Positions 34,601 to 42,765 of a stretch of 64,000 nucleotides of DNA are shown here, one piece after another (position 1 is the first letter of the stretch; every line of letters starts with the position of its first letter). The DNA comes from Hydractinia symbiolongicarpus (taxonomy: Eukaryota; Cnidaria; Hydrozoa; Anthoathecata; Hydractiniidae). The notes under the pieces are model-generated. The model did no database searches, had not been told where the DNA came from, and worked only from the letters and a program-made list of their open reading frames with translations. Made by a program: the position numbers and the translations under genes. Location: contig NC_079887.1 of the NCBI RefSeq assembly GCF_029227915.1, positions 16,055,650 through 16,119,649 of the forward strand, in the 5' to 3' direction.

Positions 34601-35294
34601 TCCTTAATTATCATTATTTTTTTATTTTTTTATTCTCGCTCGCAGCAAAATATCCTTAAAAATGTCAATTTATCTCTTTAATTCGCCTTAATATCCTTAC
34701 TTTTATTCTCACTTTATTAGCGGTCACCCTGTATATGTATTTGAAAGATTTCACGAACATGAAGTTTCGTTAAACAGTGCTCTTAGAAACATTAATTTCG
34801 CTACTCAGCAAAGTCTAGCCTTCAAAATTTTAAGAATTGAACCTTGAAAACGCGTTCTATTATCAAAGCATGGAACTGAAACTAAAGTAGCCTCTTTGGT
34901 CGAAATTTTTTTTTGCGTTTTCCAAATTTAGGCGATATAAACTTTCGCGAATTTGGCCAAAATTTGCGATAGTTTCTGCCTGCAAAGTTTATGCACTAAA
35001 AGTATATAATTACTATTTTAGGACCAGGAAAAGTTCGAATCAATTTTCAAGGAAGCCGCTTTCAAGCCATTCGTTTTTAAAATACGCGCTAAGATGGAGA
35101 GCTACCAGGTACTTATAATTTGCATTAAAGTATAAAATCCAATGATATTTTAAATTTTAGTCGTCACATATATATATTTTTATTTTTAGGATGATGTGAG
35201 GTTGAAGTGTTCGTCAGTCTCGGCTATGCCTATGAATTTCAAACAAGAATCGAAAAGACTGATAGAAGAAATAAAGAAATTAGAAATGTGTTAA
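10646..35294 (+). CDS. RPA1: Replication protein A 70-kDa subunit, 23 exons, complete
   Basis: Exons: 10646-10672, 21281-21340, 23650-23696, 24611-24645, 24730-24838, 25398-25528, 25671-25736, 26230-26278, 29022-29087, 29507-29609, 29779-29847, 30006-30110, 30696-30783, 30877-30944, 31244-31315, 31648-31802, 32357-32415, 32861-32928, 33248-33310, 33699-33809, 34134-34244, 35022-35108, 35190-35294. They total 1854 nt, all phases agree, and the product is 617 aa (human 616). Domains are the N-terminal protein-interaction OB fold (1 to about 110), a linker, DBD-A (from about 181), DBD-B (about 300-425) and DBD-C (about 436-617). DBD-C has a zinc ribbon with Cys 482, 487, 500 and 503. Signatures include [36 protein letters not shown] and [20 protein letters not shown]1 binds ssDNA in replication, repair and recombination as part of the RPA heterotrimer. 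An ATTAAA at 35441-35446 may be the poly(A) signal. Confidence 0.96.
11379..11592 (+). pseudogene. THAP-domain fragment inside RPA1 intron 1
   Basis: Plus-strand frames give a decayed THAP zinc finger. There is an ATG followed by ASCPLT (C-x4-C region broken by TAG and a frame change), then [13 protein letters not shown], then after a T-run slip [19 protein letters not shown] and [13 protein letters not shown], which holds the C-x2-H pair and the conserved F. It ends at a donor-like GAAG|GTTAG at 11592. THAP domains are DNA-binding heads of P-like and Harbinger-like transposases and their host descendants. The stop and indel mean this copy is not functional. Confidence 0.7.
11679..11930 (-). 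pseudogene. P2X7 C-terminal-domain-like exon fragment
   Basis: The minus strand has an open frame reading [19 protein letters not shown], then [12 protein letters not shown], then [11 protein letters not shown]. The WCKCGxC and CxCxxE cysteine pattern is that of the intracellular zinc-binding domain of P2X7 receptors, a module also found without the channel in many invertebrate proteins. It ends at a good donor (ATCA|GTGAGT, exon end 11679). The frame is closed by a TAA upstream and no start is seen, so it is an orphan exon or a fragment. Confidence 0.65.
12649..13922. repeat. 457-bp direct repeats (12649-13105 and 13466-13922) with 360-bp spacer
   Basis: The two copies start TGGTGTTAAGGCGTGCG and end GAAAAATAAATA, and are offset by exactly 817 bp. 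By eye they differ at about one position (TTAATTACGG versus TTAGTTACGG near the start). They could be a recent tandem duplication of an 817-bp unit with only part of the next unit, or a terminal-repeat miniature element. The ends are not TG...CA, and no PBS or TSD was seen. Confidence 0.85.
14206..15000 (+). pseudogene. P2X7 C-terminal-domain-like pseudogene
   Basis: Part one (14206-14404) encodes [14 protein letters not shown] and [12 protein letters not shown], the cysteine-rich core of a P2X7-type cytoplasmic domain. Part two (about 14815-14985) encodes [26 protein letters not shown] and [17 protein letters not shown], the typical C-terminal half of the same domain. In part two the conserved YRQ is Y-stop-Q, consistent with a CGA to TGA transition. 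The intervening 400 bp is non-coding and could be an intron. It has the same orientation as the THAP fragment at 11379. Confidence 0.7.
15578..15855 (-). repeat. Copia 3' LTR
   Basis: It begins TGTTGAAATG and ends TTTTCAACA in plus orientation, giving TGTTG...CAACA ends. Relative to the element this is the 3' LTR. Just inside it, the minus strand has the purine run GAGTGAGGAGGAG, the likely polypurine tract (about 15856-15868). Confidence 0.95.
15863..19720 (-). CDS. Copia Gag-Pol polyprotein
   Basis: The first ATG in frame is at 19720 (the frame is open to 19735, but that codon is TTG), giving 1285 aa. The order is copia-type: Gag (UBN2-like, about 1-200), a CCHC knuckle ([14 protein letters not shown] at about 215-228), an aspartic protease (DSGATCHM at about 286-293), and an integrase with an HHCC head (HRRYGHLG...CEPC) and DDE core ([23 protein letters not shown]). 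Then come a reverse transcriptase ([11 protein letters not shown] near residue 970) and an RNase H ([34 protein letters not shown]). All catalytic motifs are present and there is no stop or frameshift. The stop codon (TGA at 15865-15863) lies within about 10 bp of the 3' LTR. As in many copia elements, Gag and Pol are in a single frame. Confidence 0.97.
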   Translation of the reverse strand: MAMESTKVLIKPLNGTNYATWKVQCRMALIKDGLWGIVDGRENAPTEEREIPKFNLRRDRALATIVLSVEPTLLYLLGPDPEDPTEVWKKLADQFQKKTWSNKLTLRRKLYDLKLKDEQSVQKHVKALTEIFDELAIIGDPLDDESKVVHLLASLPDSYDMLVTALEASAEVPKLEVVTERLLHEESKRKDKDTLETNVKAMTSNHGKPRKGPRCYHCGKIGHVKRYCKELTKKFERQTPSTYGKNRMKPQNVYTAEEEEDDDEEIISLVAENTLAVKGKSNWIVDSGATCHMCNEEELFEEISSLEIPQDITVGDGYSVQAIGKGTVTLEMNISENRNVVCKLSDVLFVPQLSYNLLSVSKAATNGKKFQFEDFKCDIVDAKHGIIGTATKHGNLYHLNCNGLRNKKNHTVMKCDNNATTKEEIWHRRYGHLGVQNLKRLARDKLVKGFDYDATKKPTFCEPCIDGKQSKIPFPKTGGDRSKNLLGIIHSDVCGKIETKSLSGAEYFVTFIDDKSRYVWVYVMKHKSEVFENFKEWKATVEKSTGIQIKTFRTDNGGEYTSKEFEDYLKKEGIHHELTIPKTPQQNGVAERMNRTLVESVRSMLADSKLPKRFWAEALATATYLRNRCPTTAVKGKTPFEVLTGKKPNVENLRIFGCDAYAHVPKDERKKLDSKTKKSVFLGYGDGIKGYRLYDNDKKRVFYSRNVTFNEICGELKDDRDIDEPKVEIELQPREENTDNQIQEEQERQVRERRPPDRYGEWVYITQEEDPNTFSKAIKGHDADKWMQAMEAELDSLHKKEVWELTELPPNRKVVGSKWVYKKKQDSDGNVERYKARLVAQGYNQRYGEDYDETTSPVVRFESIRTLIGLAVKKELLLHQLDVGTAFLNGELNETIYMKQPEGFEILGKEHLVCKLKKSIYGLKQSSRCWNEALDKHLKSMGFKQSNNDPCIYTLETDEETFIIAVYVDDIILAGNNQKRIDEFIKMIGDRFDIRDMGKMNHFLGVKIEYFSAGRIWIGQPSYTRNLLKKFSMENSKPVATPVEIGSKLIKSNETDKLVDPEMYQSVVGQLLYLSTRTRPDIAYAVSNVARFSSKPSQQHWIAVKRIMRYLNGTIDYGLLYEKNSTIEGFSDADWAGDLNDRKSTSGYVFMMSGAAISWNSKKQTCVALSTAEAEYIALSKASQESIWLRRLLADMGEKQPNATIINEDNQSAIAMTKNPQFHGRAKHIDMKYHYVREQVKSNQIQLKYCQSGDMIADIMTKGIGRVQFDKLRTMIGLKNLTDCE
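19894..19907 (-). other. Copia primer binding site for half initiator tRNA-Met
   Basis: Directly inside the 5' LTR the minus strand reads GGTTATGGGCCCAG. This is complementary to the anticodon arm of initiator tRNA-Met (CTGGGCCCAUAACC), not to a tRNA 3' end. Drosophila copia uses the same internal site, primed by a cleaved 5' half tRNA. Confidence 0.88.
19908..20185 (-). repeat. Copia 5' LTR
   Basis: This is the 278-bp copy at the upstream end of the element. It matches the other LTR base for base by eye, and the TSD GTTAG follows at 20186. A promoter for the element is expected here but no specific site can be shown. Confidence 0.95.
20300..21060. repeat. Degenerate tandem repeats, unit about 140-150 bp
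   Basis: The phrases GAAAAAAGGGTTACTGCCACC, GGAGGGCGTCACAGTAGGCATA, AGGGGGTTACGACAAGCATATTC and GGAGGGTGTGGCAATAATA recur at about 20311, 20655, 20803 and 20930. Each is followed by a T-rich stretch with TTGTTT/TTTTTCCTA. They look like old, diverged tandem units in RPA1 intron 1. Confidence 0.4.
22084..23225. mobile_element. Foldback/TIR element with arms of about 0.5 kb
   Basis: The left end ACCGTATTTTCCGGTATATA is the exact reverse complement of the right end, and the inverted match continues over most of 22084-22590 and 22720-23225. Landmarks are AACCCGCA motifs, CATGCTGGAGACAAGTGGGG, the AAACAAACAAACAAA run and ATAATAACTCTTGCTTCCTG. Each arm has subterminal direct repeats of GCGGGTTATACAAAGGTGCG type. 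There is no transposase, so it is non-autonomous. It lies in RPA1 intron 2. No convincing TSD was found. Confidence 0.85.
26106..26229 (+). repeat. 20-bp minisatellite forming the exon-8 acceptor tract of RPA1
   Basis: About six units of ATGTTTATCTATTTATCTTA end directly at ATTTCCTAG, the 3' splice site of RPA1 exon 8 (exon starts 26230). The last unit appears to have turned into the acceptor. The units supply the pyrimidine-rich tract and possible branch points. Confidence 0.85.
27315..28022 (+). mobile_element. Helitron-like non-autonomous element 1 (RPA1 intron 8)
   Basis: It begins A|TCTATATAATAATACGAC and ends with the hairpin GTGGATTTTTCCAC, an 11-nt spacer and CTAG at 28019-28022. The TC start, the short hairpin before CTRR and insertion after an A are Helitron hallmarks. 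There is no Rep/helicase coding. Confidence 0.7.
28023..28476 (+). mobile_element. Helitron-like non-autonomous element 2, joined head to tail
   Basis: It starts TCCATATAATAATACACC immediately after the CTAG of element 1 and ends TGTGGATTTTTCCACGGG...CTAG|T at 28473-28476. It has the same termini but a different interior from its neighbour. Confidence 0.7.
29115..29468 (+). repeat. 15-bp minisatellite in RPA1 intron 9
   Basis: About 23 tandem units of GAGTATGTAGTACCA type occupy most of the intron between exons 9 and 10. The array is open in more than one frame (EYVVP or STRVC repeats), so intron retention would add short repeat peptides before a stop. Minor unit variants (GACTATGTAGTACCG, TAGTGCC) are mixed. 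Confidence 0.9.
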
Positions 35295-35799
35295 AACGAA
35301 AATCAAGCTGAAATATAAAACGCAGTGACTTCAGCTTATAAACGTAACTTAAATCCTTGTGAACAACAGAGAGACTGCTCAACAATTGTTGGAAACAGAC
35401 ACGATATAAAATAGGGACGTTCATCAGACTTAATAAGTAAATTAAACAATCTTAGTTGGAATTCAAAATGTACTATAGACAGTGTTTACAGTAGAATTTT
35501 TTTTCTTTTTTCGTTTTCTTGCTTTGAATACAGAACTTTTTGTTATACACATTTAAATATCTATTTTCTTTAGTTTTAAAAACCCTAGGAGCACATAATC
35601 GTTAACACGTTATCCGGATTCTTAAAACATTTCTTATTTTGTAGAAGCCTAAATATAGTGGAACATCCATAAGCACAGTGAAACATCAATATATATAGTA
35701 AAACCTGCATAAGTTGACCGGGCACCTCTTCAGGGTGTGTAGGGAATTAATTGGATAAAATTCAGGGTTATTGCTGAATAATATCGTGACTTAGGGGTA
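35295..35799 (+). other. RPA1 3' flank
   Basis: This is the untranslated region and flank after the RPA1 stop. ATTAAA at 35441-35446 is the only poly(A)-signal-like hexamer close by. At about 35700 AGTAAAACCTGCATAAGTTGACC resembles a single pogo/Tigger-like end, with no partner found nearby. Confidence 0.4.
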
Positions 35800-36049
35800 C
35801 AAAATTCGTAGCAATTCGTATTAAAAAAATTCGTATATGCTATACGAATTTTCTTTTGCCATACAGTGATTAAATTCTAAATTCGTATAAAATTCGTATG
35901 AGTTTTTTTAAAAAAAAATTCGTATGAGTTAAATTCGTATGAGTTTTAAATTAAATTCGTATGAGTTTTATCAATGAAATGCAAGAAACTGTAAACATTG
36001 CTTTTCTTAAGAAGTCAAACATCAAATGAAGAGAGAAAATAGAAGAAAA

Positions 36050-36310
36050 AGCAAAAATGTCGGGACGAAGCTATCTGATGAGGAAAAGGCAATTTTAATC
36101 GACTTTTATAAAACAAATCCTGCGTTATTTGTAGTATACTACAAGAATGAAAACAAAAAAAGCCATAAAGCAAGATCTGGTTAGTAAATTCAACGGCGCA
36201 TACAGCTCCGATAACCTCAAAAACACTTTCCACTCCCTCCACATCTATGCTTCGGGAGGTAGAAACATTTAAGTCAAAGTTTTTCATAAGAACATTCTAC
36301 AGCAAGTGAA
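36050..36310 (+). pseudogene. MADF-domain fragment
   Basis: The plus strand reads KLSDEEKAILIDFYKTNPAL, then YYKNENKKSHKA. After a frame change it reads DLVSKFNGAYSSDNLKNTFH and SLHIYA, and after another LREVETFKSKF. This is the order of a MADF (Myb/SANT-like) DNA-binding domain. Two frameshifts and a TAGTAA show decay. MADF proteins accompany Harbinger-type transposons and host regulators; which applies here cannot be told. Confidence 0.55.
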
Positions 36311-36413
36311 TGCTATGAGACATGTTGCATAGCGCACGCATAAAAATGTTCCTTGTGACCCCTTACCTTTAGATGCGTATGTTTTTGTTTTTTAAAAAAA
36401 ATTCGTTCGAGAA

Positions 36414-36611
36414 TCTCTTTAATAATAGCCGTATTCCGTCTGTCTGTGTGTCCGCGAAAGCGGCGTCTTGTAACGGAAACACGAAATTTTTAAAATGCGC
36501 ACGAATATCAAATGCGATATATTTTTATCCACCTTGTTACGACGGGTAAATTTAAAGGATGAGCGAACACGACGGGCGACCCCGTGGATTTTTCCACGGG
36601 TTAACGACTAG
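36414..36611 (+). mobile_element. Helitron-like non-autonomous element 3
   Basis: It starts A|TCTCTTTAATAATAGCCG at 36414 and ends CCCCGTGGATTTTTCCACGGG, TTAACGA, CTAG at 36608-36611. The terminal hairpin is perfect over 7-8 bp. It includes a GTCTGTCTGTGTGTC run near the 5' end. Confidence 0.72.
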
Positions 36612-36757
36612 TCTATATTATAATACCCGTATACGTCTGTCCGTCCGTCTGTCTGTCACGCAAAATGGTAGCTTAGCTGCGCAGGTAGCGAGACGCACGC
36701 AATGCGGTATAAAAAGGACGGGCGAACCCGTGGATTTTTCCACGGGCTAACGACTAG
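36612..36757 (+). mobile_element. Helitron-like non-autonomous element 4, joined head to tail
   Basis: It starts TCTATATTATAATACCCG directly after the CTAG of element 3 and ends CCCGTGGATTTTTCCACGGG, CTAACGA, CTAG at 36754-36757, followed by T. At 146 bp it is close to the minimal sequence needed for both ends. Confidence 0.75.
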
Positions 36758-37480
36758 TTTATCAAATTCGTATATGGGTTTTTTAAAAAAAATTCGTTTG
36801 AGTTTTTGTAATTAAATGCGTATGGGTTTTTTTAAAGAAAAATCGTACAAGTTTTCTTATTAAATTCGCATGGGTAAGAAAAAGAATCTTATATAAATAC
36901 AGCACAGTCCAGATGTAAGACTTACATCTTTTTCTCGGAGGCGGTAGTTGTTTGTCTTTTGTTCTTATTAATTATCTTGCGAGTCTTGTTAGATCGCGTT
37001 TTAAAAATTTAAGAACGAAGAACGGCGATAGAAATGCTTCGTTGGATCGCATTTTTAAAGATTAAGAACGAAAAGCAGTGAGAGATAATTATTTAATTTC
37101 ACCTTACAAGTTTAAATCATTTTTGTTTATAAGTACCAGTCCTTCGAAATTCGCACGAACAGTGTTTAGAGAACAGCGTTTAGAAATTGTTAATGTTTAT
37201 TAGATTTAGATTTCTATGAAGAAATTATATTAAAAATTAAATTCGCGTGATCATTCGTTTAAAAAATCGTATTAGAAAATCTTAATAATTCGTACGAATA
37301 TTTGTATGAAAATTCGTATAAGTAAGAATATAATTTGTATCACAATTCGTATAAAAAGCGTATAAAATTCGAATAGGATTCTTTAAAAATCGTACAACTA
37401 ATGAACACTATACGAATTGTATACGATTTTTATACGAATTATAAGCAATTAAATTCGTATATATTTGTATAAAATGTCAT

Positions 37481-39730
37481 GCGAAATTTGTGGATGACCT
37501 AGGGTTTTTGTTTGATTTTTTAGGGTCAAAATGAAGGTTTTGATTCTATAAAGGACTATAATGAAATTACCATCATCACTAAAGTAATTTACGATGGGTT
37601 GAAAAAACAGTGTTCTGTGCATTAAAAGTGCTGAAAGGCCATTTTGGCAAACTGGTTATCACAAAACTTCTTAAGGCCACTTGTTTGAAATTCATGAGTT
37701 TTCAGGGTCTGATAAATACCCGCTCTTTAGGACGGAGAGTTAGTTTGACGTGCCTCAGACGAATTCTTAAAAAACTCGAGGCGGTTATATATTAAGAAGG
37801 GTTAATTTTCGCAGGGCTTATTTTACGTCCAAAGCTGGAACTTTACGACTCTTTCTTCAAGGAAGCTTGTAGGTTAGGTTAGGTTAATTAGACTGTCAAA
37901 ATGAACTCAAACGAAAGCACTGAACTGTATCTGCTACCTGGAAATCGTTTTGACTAAAACATTTTTCTTATTTCATCAAAAAATTATGTGACAAAATGTG
38001 AATACAGGGTTCCTCAAAAACAAAGAGATAAGGAAAAACTGTATAAAATTTAAACACAATGAATAAATTCCACGGTAGTGTTTACTTTACTCGAAATCTC
38101 ATGATGGCTATTTCATGTTTCTCAGGAAAGCCATAAATTTATGCTTTTCACGAAAAAGAAATAAATTTTGCTTTTGCGATTAAGAGGCCTGAAATGAAAA
38201 TTCTGTATCTTACAAGTATTTTCATTTTGTATATTTTGTAAGAAAAAATATAAAGTGTTTCTGCGCATTATGTTGACAAAAAATATTCTGCCATATGAAA
38301 AACCCTCTTAACCTTTCGCCTTTTTTAATTAGTTTGATACCGCTGACCGCTTTGTAATAAGTACCCAGGGAGCAAGAGACTCGGGGTACGAGGATAGGGG
38401 TATCTATAAAGTACGTACGCACTAGGAGGGGCAAGACTAAAAGCGTACCGGTTAGTACATTGGGAAGAGTTTTGCAAGTACGTTTCGCACGTTGAGCGTC
38501 TATAAATTTAATTTTATTTACATTTCATGTTTCCAAACCTCTTTATGCTGTTAAAACAATTTTTTAATTAAGAAATAAATAAAAATAAATAAATAAATAA
38601 ATTAATTAAGAAATAAATAAAGTTATTTCATTTACTGTAAAGATTTTATATATACGCTTTTGTCCAAGCTAAACGCTCGGAAAATTCCATTTTTTTGAAA
38701 AAAAAATGAAGATACTTTATTTTAATCTCTGTCAATTAAATGACCAATCTGAACAGAGAGTGTACTCTTCGTGTGGCCAGAACATTCCGTGTGCGGCCAT
38801 GACTAAAAGTGCTTACATTTTGTTGGTCGCCCCTTGCTGGTCTCTTTTTTTGGTCGTGGTAGCGTTATTGAGGGGGAGCTAAGCACTATTTTTTAAATTC
38901 GTGTATTTTATCAGGTAAGAATTATTTTATATATAGCTAAGTGAGAAAGGTGTACTGGCTAGCTATCTCAATTTTTGGTACTGACTTGGATCTCCTTTTG
39001 ATTGGTGCTGACATACCCCTTTTGATAGTCATGGAATTAATTACTTGCTAGCTAGCTATAGAGCTAGCTACACAAAATAGTGCTTTGATTAGAATGCATT
39101 TTTTTCTTAAAGAGCAAGCAATAAAAAACCTTTATCCTGCCTTGTGTAGTTCTTCCATGACTGGACACTTAACTCCTGTTCTTATGGGAAAAAGGGGGCT
39201 TAAAATAACTTCCAAATGACACTTTGTGGCACAGGATTTTTTTTTATATTATTTGCAGAAAAGTTGTCGCAACATGACAAAAGTTTATTGTTGCTTGCAC
39301 TGAGCAGCCGGTGAACTGATAATTAACCTGTAACAATATATAGTTAGCCGATGCAGGATAATTAGTCTTTGTCTTTGCGTCTTTTCTATGTTTTTTTCTT
39401 GAAATCAGAATAGTTTTGTTGTTTAATACTATATACGACATATGTACTGCTAGCTACAGTACAATAATAGTTTTTTTGCAAAATCGTTTCTTGTTCTTTC
39501 TCTTGATTTTAATTGAAGCACAACTTTATGTTGATCTATATAAATATAGATGGCTATGGGGAGATCGATAACGAAGAAAAGTGAAAATTTAAGTAAAAAG
39601 ATATATATCGTATAAGTAGCTGTATAAGCGGCTAATTATACTGTACGCACTGTATATATAATTATTCTGCATAGATAAATAGAATGTCTGTATATTTTAT
39701 ATGCTTAACAAATCCTGTCTATTATTTCCA
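37481..39730. other. Intergenic, no gene recognised
   Basis: The region is AT-rich, with a TTAGGTTAGGTTA trace near 37870, an AAATAAATAAAT run near 38580 and AGCTAGCT repeats near 39050. Short ORFs here have no recognisable domain. Confidence 0.45.
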
Positions 39731-39734
39731 GGAA

Positions 39735-40000
39735 AGGCCATAGCTTAGATAGGGAGTCCTAGAGTATTTAATGCTCATTTTAAGATATGCAGACCCAATT
39801 AGGGTCCTCGCTCCACCAGACAACCCCCTGTAGAATCCAACAGCCCACATAGTGTGACATCTTCCCAATTTCTCTCACATGGCTTGGGTTAACCCGGAGC
39901 TATGGTAGCACTCACCAATATTAAATTGCGGCGAAGGGAATTCGAACCCCGTTCTCCCGCACAAAGTGTCAGATTTATAACCACCAAGCTATGGCGCCAT
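39735..40000 (-). mobile_element. tRNA-derived SINE
   Basis: The minus strand starts with a tRNA-like head: GGCGCCATAGCTTGGTGG (A box about 39991-39981) and GGTTCGAATTCC (B box 39948-39937), about 40 nt apart as in pol III internal promoters. It is followed by about 190 bp of unrelated body. The head does not fold as an intact tRNA by eye (no clean acceptor stem), so this is a SINE rather than a tRNA gene. Confidence 0.65.
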
Positions 40001-42050
40001 TGAAAACGGCTAACTATTCTCTTACTGGCTAATTATCAGTTCTCCTGTGCCTAATTTGCTTGAAAATCTTTCTTTAACTCACCGAAATGACTTGATTTTT
40101 AAAAATCTCACGAAAAGGCCCCTCGATTTTTCAAATCCGCAAATTTATTGTGTGTGTACCCTTTAATGTTTCAACTTGTTGGATTCAATTTGTCAATTTG
40201 TCAAACAAAACAATGACCAATCAATTTCCTCAAATGAAAACTTGCAACTAATCCGACTTCCCGAAAGAAATTCAAATTTGAGAATTTGAATCAAAAAAGA
40301 ATAATAAACAATCAGTTAAATTCAATAAATCAATTTCAACAAAATAAATCCTGTTTTGTCAACATGTTTCAAAATCATGCATTGCCTGCTTAATATGTTA
40401 CTTGTTTAAGAAAGATATCAAAAGCCGGCCTGATTAAATTTATATATATACATATTTATATATATAATATATCTGTGCATCACATCGCATGGATTTGTAT
40501 CTTTGTATTAAATTCCCTTTTTAAATCAAAGAGGCAAAGAGACGTTAAAGAGACAATAATTAAACAACCTGGTTTTAATGCAGTTTATGGTAAAATTGTA
40601 TTCTTGTTTCTTATTTTTAAAACGTACTTTTTTAGATCAGCTGTTATCAGACCATGTACCATCATCATTTTCAAAACATTTTCAACAAGAGAGTAAATTT
40701 TAAAGGCCTAAATACTGAATTGCTAATATGTATTTATTACTGAATTAATCAACAATGAACTACTTCATCATTCAAATTGAGCTCGTTCAGAAGTTATCAT
40801 ATTCAAATCGTCAAGTTTCTACATAGCAAGATTTGTATTCTGGAATTTCCAGAATTTTCTTGATCACTTTTAAAAATATCCAGTTAAAGTTTTAACTGTT
40901 ATTTTAAAATACTTTATATAGCTATGTAAAATTTTTATTTTTTATTTATTGAGTTGTATTTTAACATTGTAGGTTAGTTATAAAAATAGTTGAGAATTGT
41001 GACACTCGTAATTTGTTTACCCCATAATTCTCCGTTTTCAAGGTCTACTTTAAATTTCAAAATCCTTTAGGCTAAGGACGGAAATCTTAAAGCTGCAGGG
41101 CTTCTTGTTACTTTTCAAATCAATTTCAAGTCTGAGGCATGGGTCAAATGTTAGTGAGTATATGTGTACGTAAGCAAGGGAGGGGGGCAGGGCAAAAACG
41201 TACAGGTGTGAGGAGGTTGAAAAAGAAAGAATTTGGTGCGTGCGTAATTTATAGGGATTCAGTATGTTCTACGATACTGCTGGAAATATAATGTTGTATT
41301 GTGAAAGGGCCTTATTTTCAAAGATTTGATGTGCCGCATGATTTTTCTTTCATTTTTACATAGGATGAGTAACATGGTTAAAATTCTCATGGAAAAGTTG
41401 ACAAATGTTGAAATTTTAAATTACACAGCAATTACACAATCTGCTGCATCCATTTGTTTACTTCATCTTTCCCAACCTCCTTTTTAAAAATGAGGCATAG
41501 AATGATAACCGGCAAATAGAAAGTTATTGACTACGATAAACACGTCCCTCTGGTCTTCCTGATTGCACGAATAACAAACTCATCTTCCTGAACACGACTA
41601 CAACAATCCCGTTACTTATTTTTAATAGTCATGAAAAAGTAAAATAAGAGAAACGTTTAAATTCTGAAGTTTTTTTGCAAATAATAAACCATTGCCTACT
41701 ATTGTAAAACTTATTTTAGGGAAGTGCAATTTTAAAAAACATATTGGATATAAACATCTATCTGTAAAAATTCTATTCTAAAATTAAACGATCTAAAAAT
41801 TAAAATTCCAATTACGCGTATATACCTGAGAAAAAATAATATCATTTACATATGATGTTAAAGCCCCGGGTTACTTTCACAGCACACAGGTTAAACTTGA
41901 GGTGTTTTCTCCAACTTGGAAACACAACAGCAAAATATTTATCAAATATTACGCCGTCGAAAATCTTCAAATCAGGTGAAAACAGAAAACGGCTACTTGT
42001 GTTTAAATTAAAAGTGTAACATAAAATATTAAAAACAGTTATAATACAAG
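40001..42050. other. Intergenic, no gene recognised
   Basis: This stretch is AT-rich with no coherent coding on either strand. A TATATATA tract lies at about 40440-40470. Confidence 0.45.
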
Positions 42051-42052
42051 TA

Positions 42053-42474
42053 CAGTCGACTCTCTAAAACTCGAGCATGCACGGGGGTTAACTTTTTCAT
42101 ATATAGTCAGTTCAGCGTGATTCTATGTTGTTATAATTTATTTTGTATCATTTGTTTTCAGTAGCAACGGATGGCATGATTGCTAAGTTTCAAAACGTAG
42201 ATTATCAATATATTCGATAAACGAAATGTAACGCAATTGAGTCGTTCGACTTGACATTCGAATCATGTAAGGCTTCCGATACAAATAATGTTAGAGTTAT
42301 GGAGAGAAAATATTTCATGGTACAAAATTAATTGTTCTAATTAAGAAAGTGTTCGAGTTATAGGGGTTCGAGTAATCGAGAATTACAAGAATTTATTTGG
42401 AAATAAAAACCGTGCCAGAAGAACCGTTCGAGTTAATTCAAGTACCAGAAAGTCGAGTTATAGAGGTTTTACTG
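42053..42474. mobile_element. pogo/Tigger-like MITE
   Basis: The ends are TA|CAGTCGACTCTCTAAAACTCGA on the left and TCGAGTTATAGAGGTTTTACTG|TA on the right. The right end in reverse complement is CAGTAAAACCTCTATAACTCGA, an imperfect inverted match. TA at both flanks is the Tc1/mariner target duplication. Further GTTCGAGTTA-type subterminal repeats are present. There is no transposase. Confidence 0.8.
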
Positions 42475-42765
42475 TATATTCGAACAGTTTCTTAGTATCA
42501 CACCGAAATATAAGTTTTATTCGTTTAAGTTTCTAGTTCATCTACTGGACTTTCTGACCCTGACGGGCTTACGTTTAGTAGCAATTTCTTCGTTCAAATC
42601 TTCTATATTGTTCTTAAATAGTTTTCAAGCTAGTTTACACAATGAGGGTTAGAAGGTGATGCCACTGTGTCGTGAGTTTGATGCAATCTCTACCATAAAT
42701 AAATCTATATTTCACTACCCGTCCTACTAAAAGTTTCAGTTCAAACTAGAAACAAACGGCACTGT

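Larger units (their letters stand above)
35800..37480. repeat. AATTCGTAT-rich degenerate repeat block
   Basis: The words AAATTCGTAT, ATTCGTATGAGTTTT and their reverse (ATACGAATTT) recur many times at 35810-35970, 36770-36870 and 37230-37470. Some sit in palindromes (TATACGAATTGTATACGA near 37400). The block surrounds a MADF fragment and two Helitron-like elements. It looks like an expanded simple-sequence or satellite-like region, and no ORF explains it. Confidence 0.7.

Noticed and set aside
39930-40000. Possible tRNA gene on the minus strand
   Set aside because: A and B boxes are present, but I could not form a proper acceptor stem or anticodon arm, and a SINE body follows.
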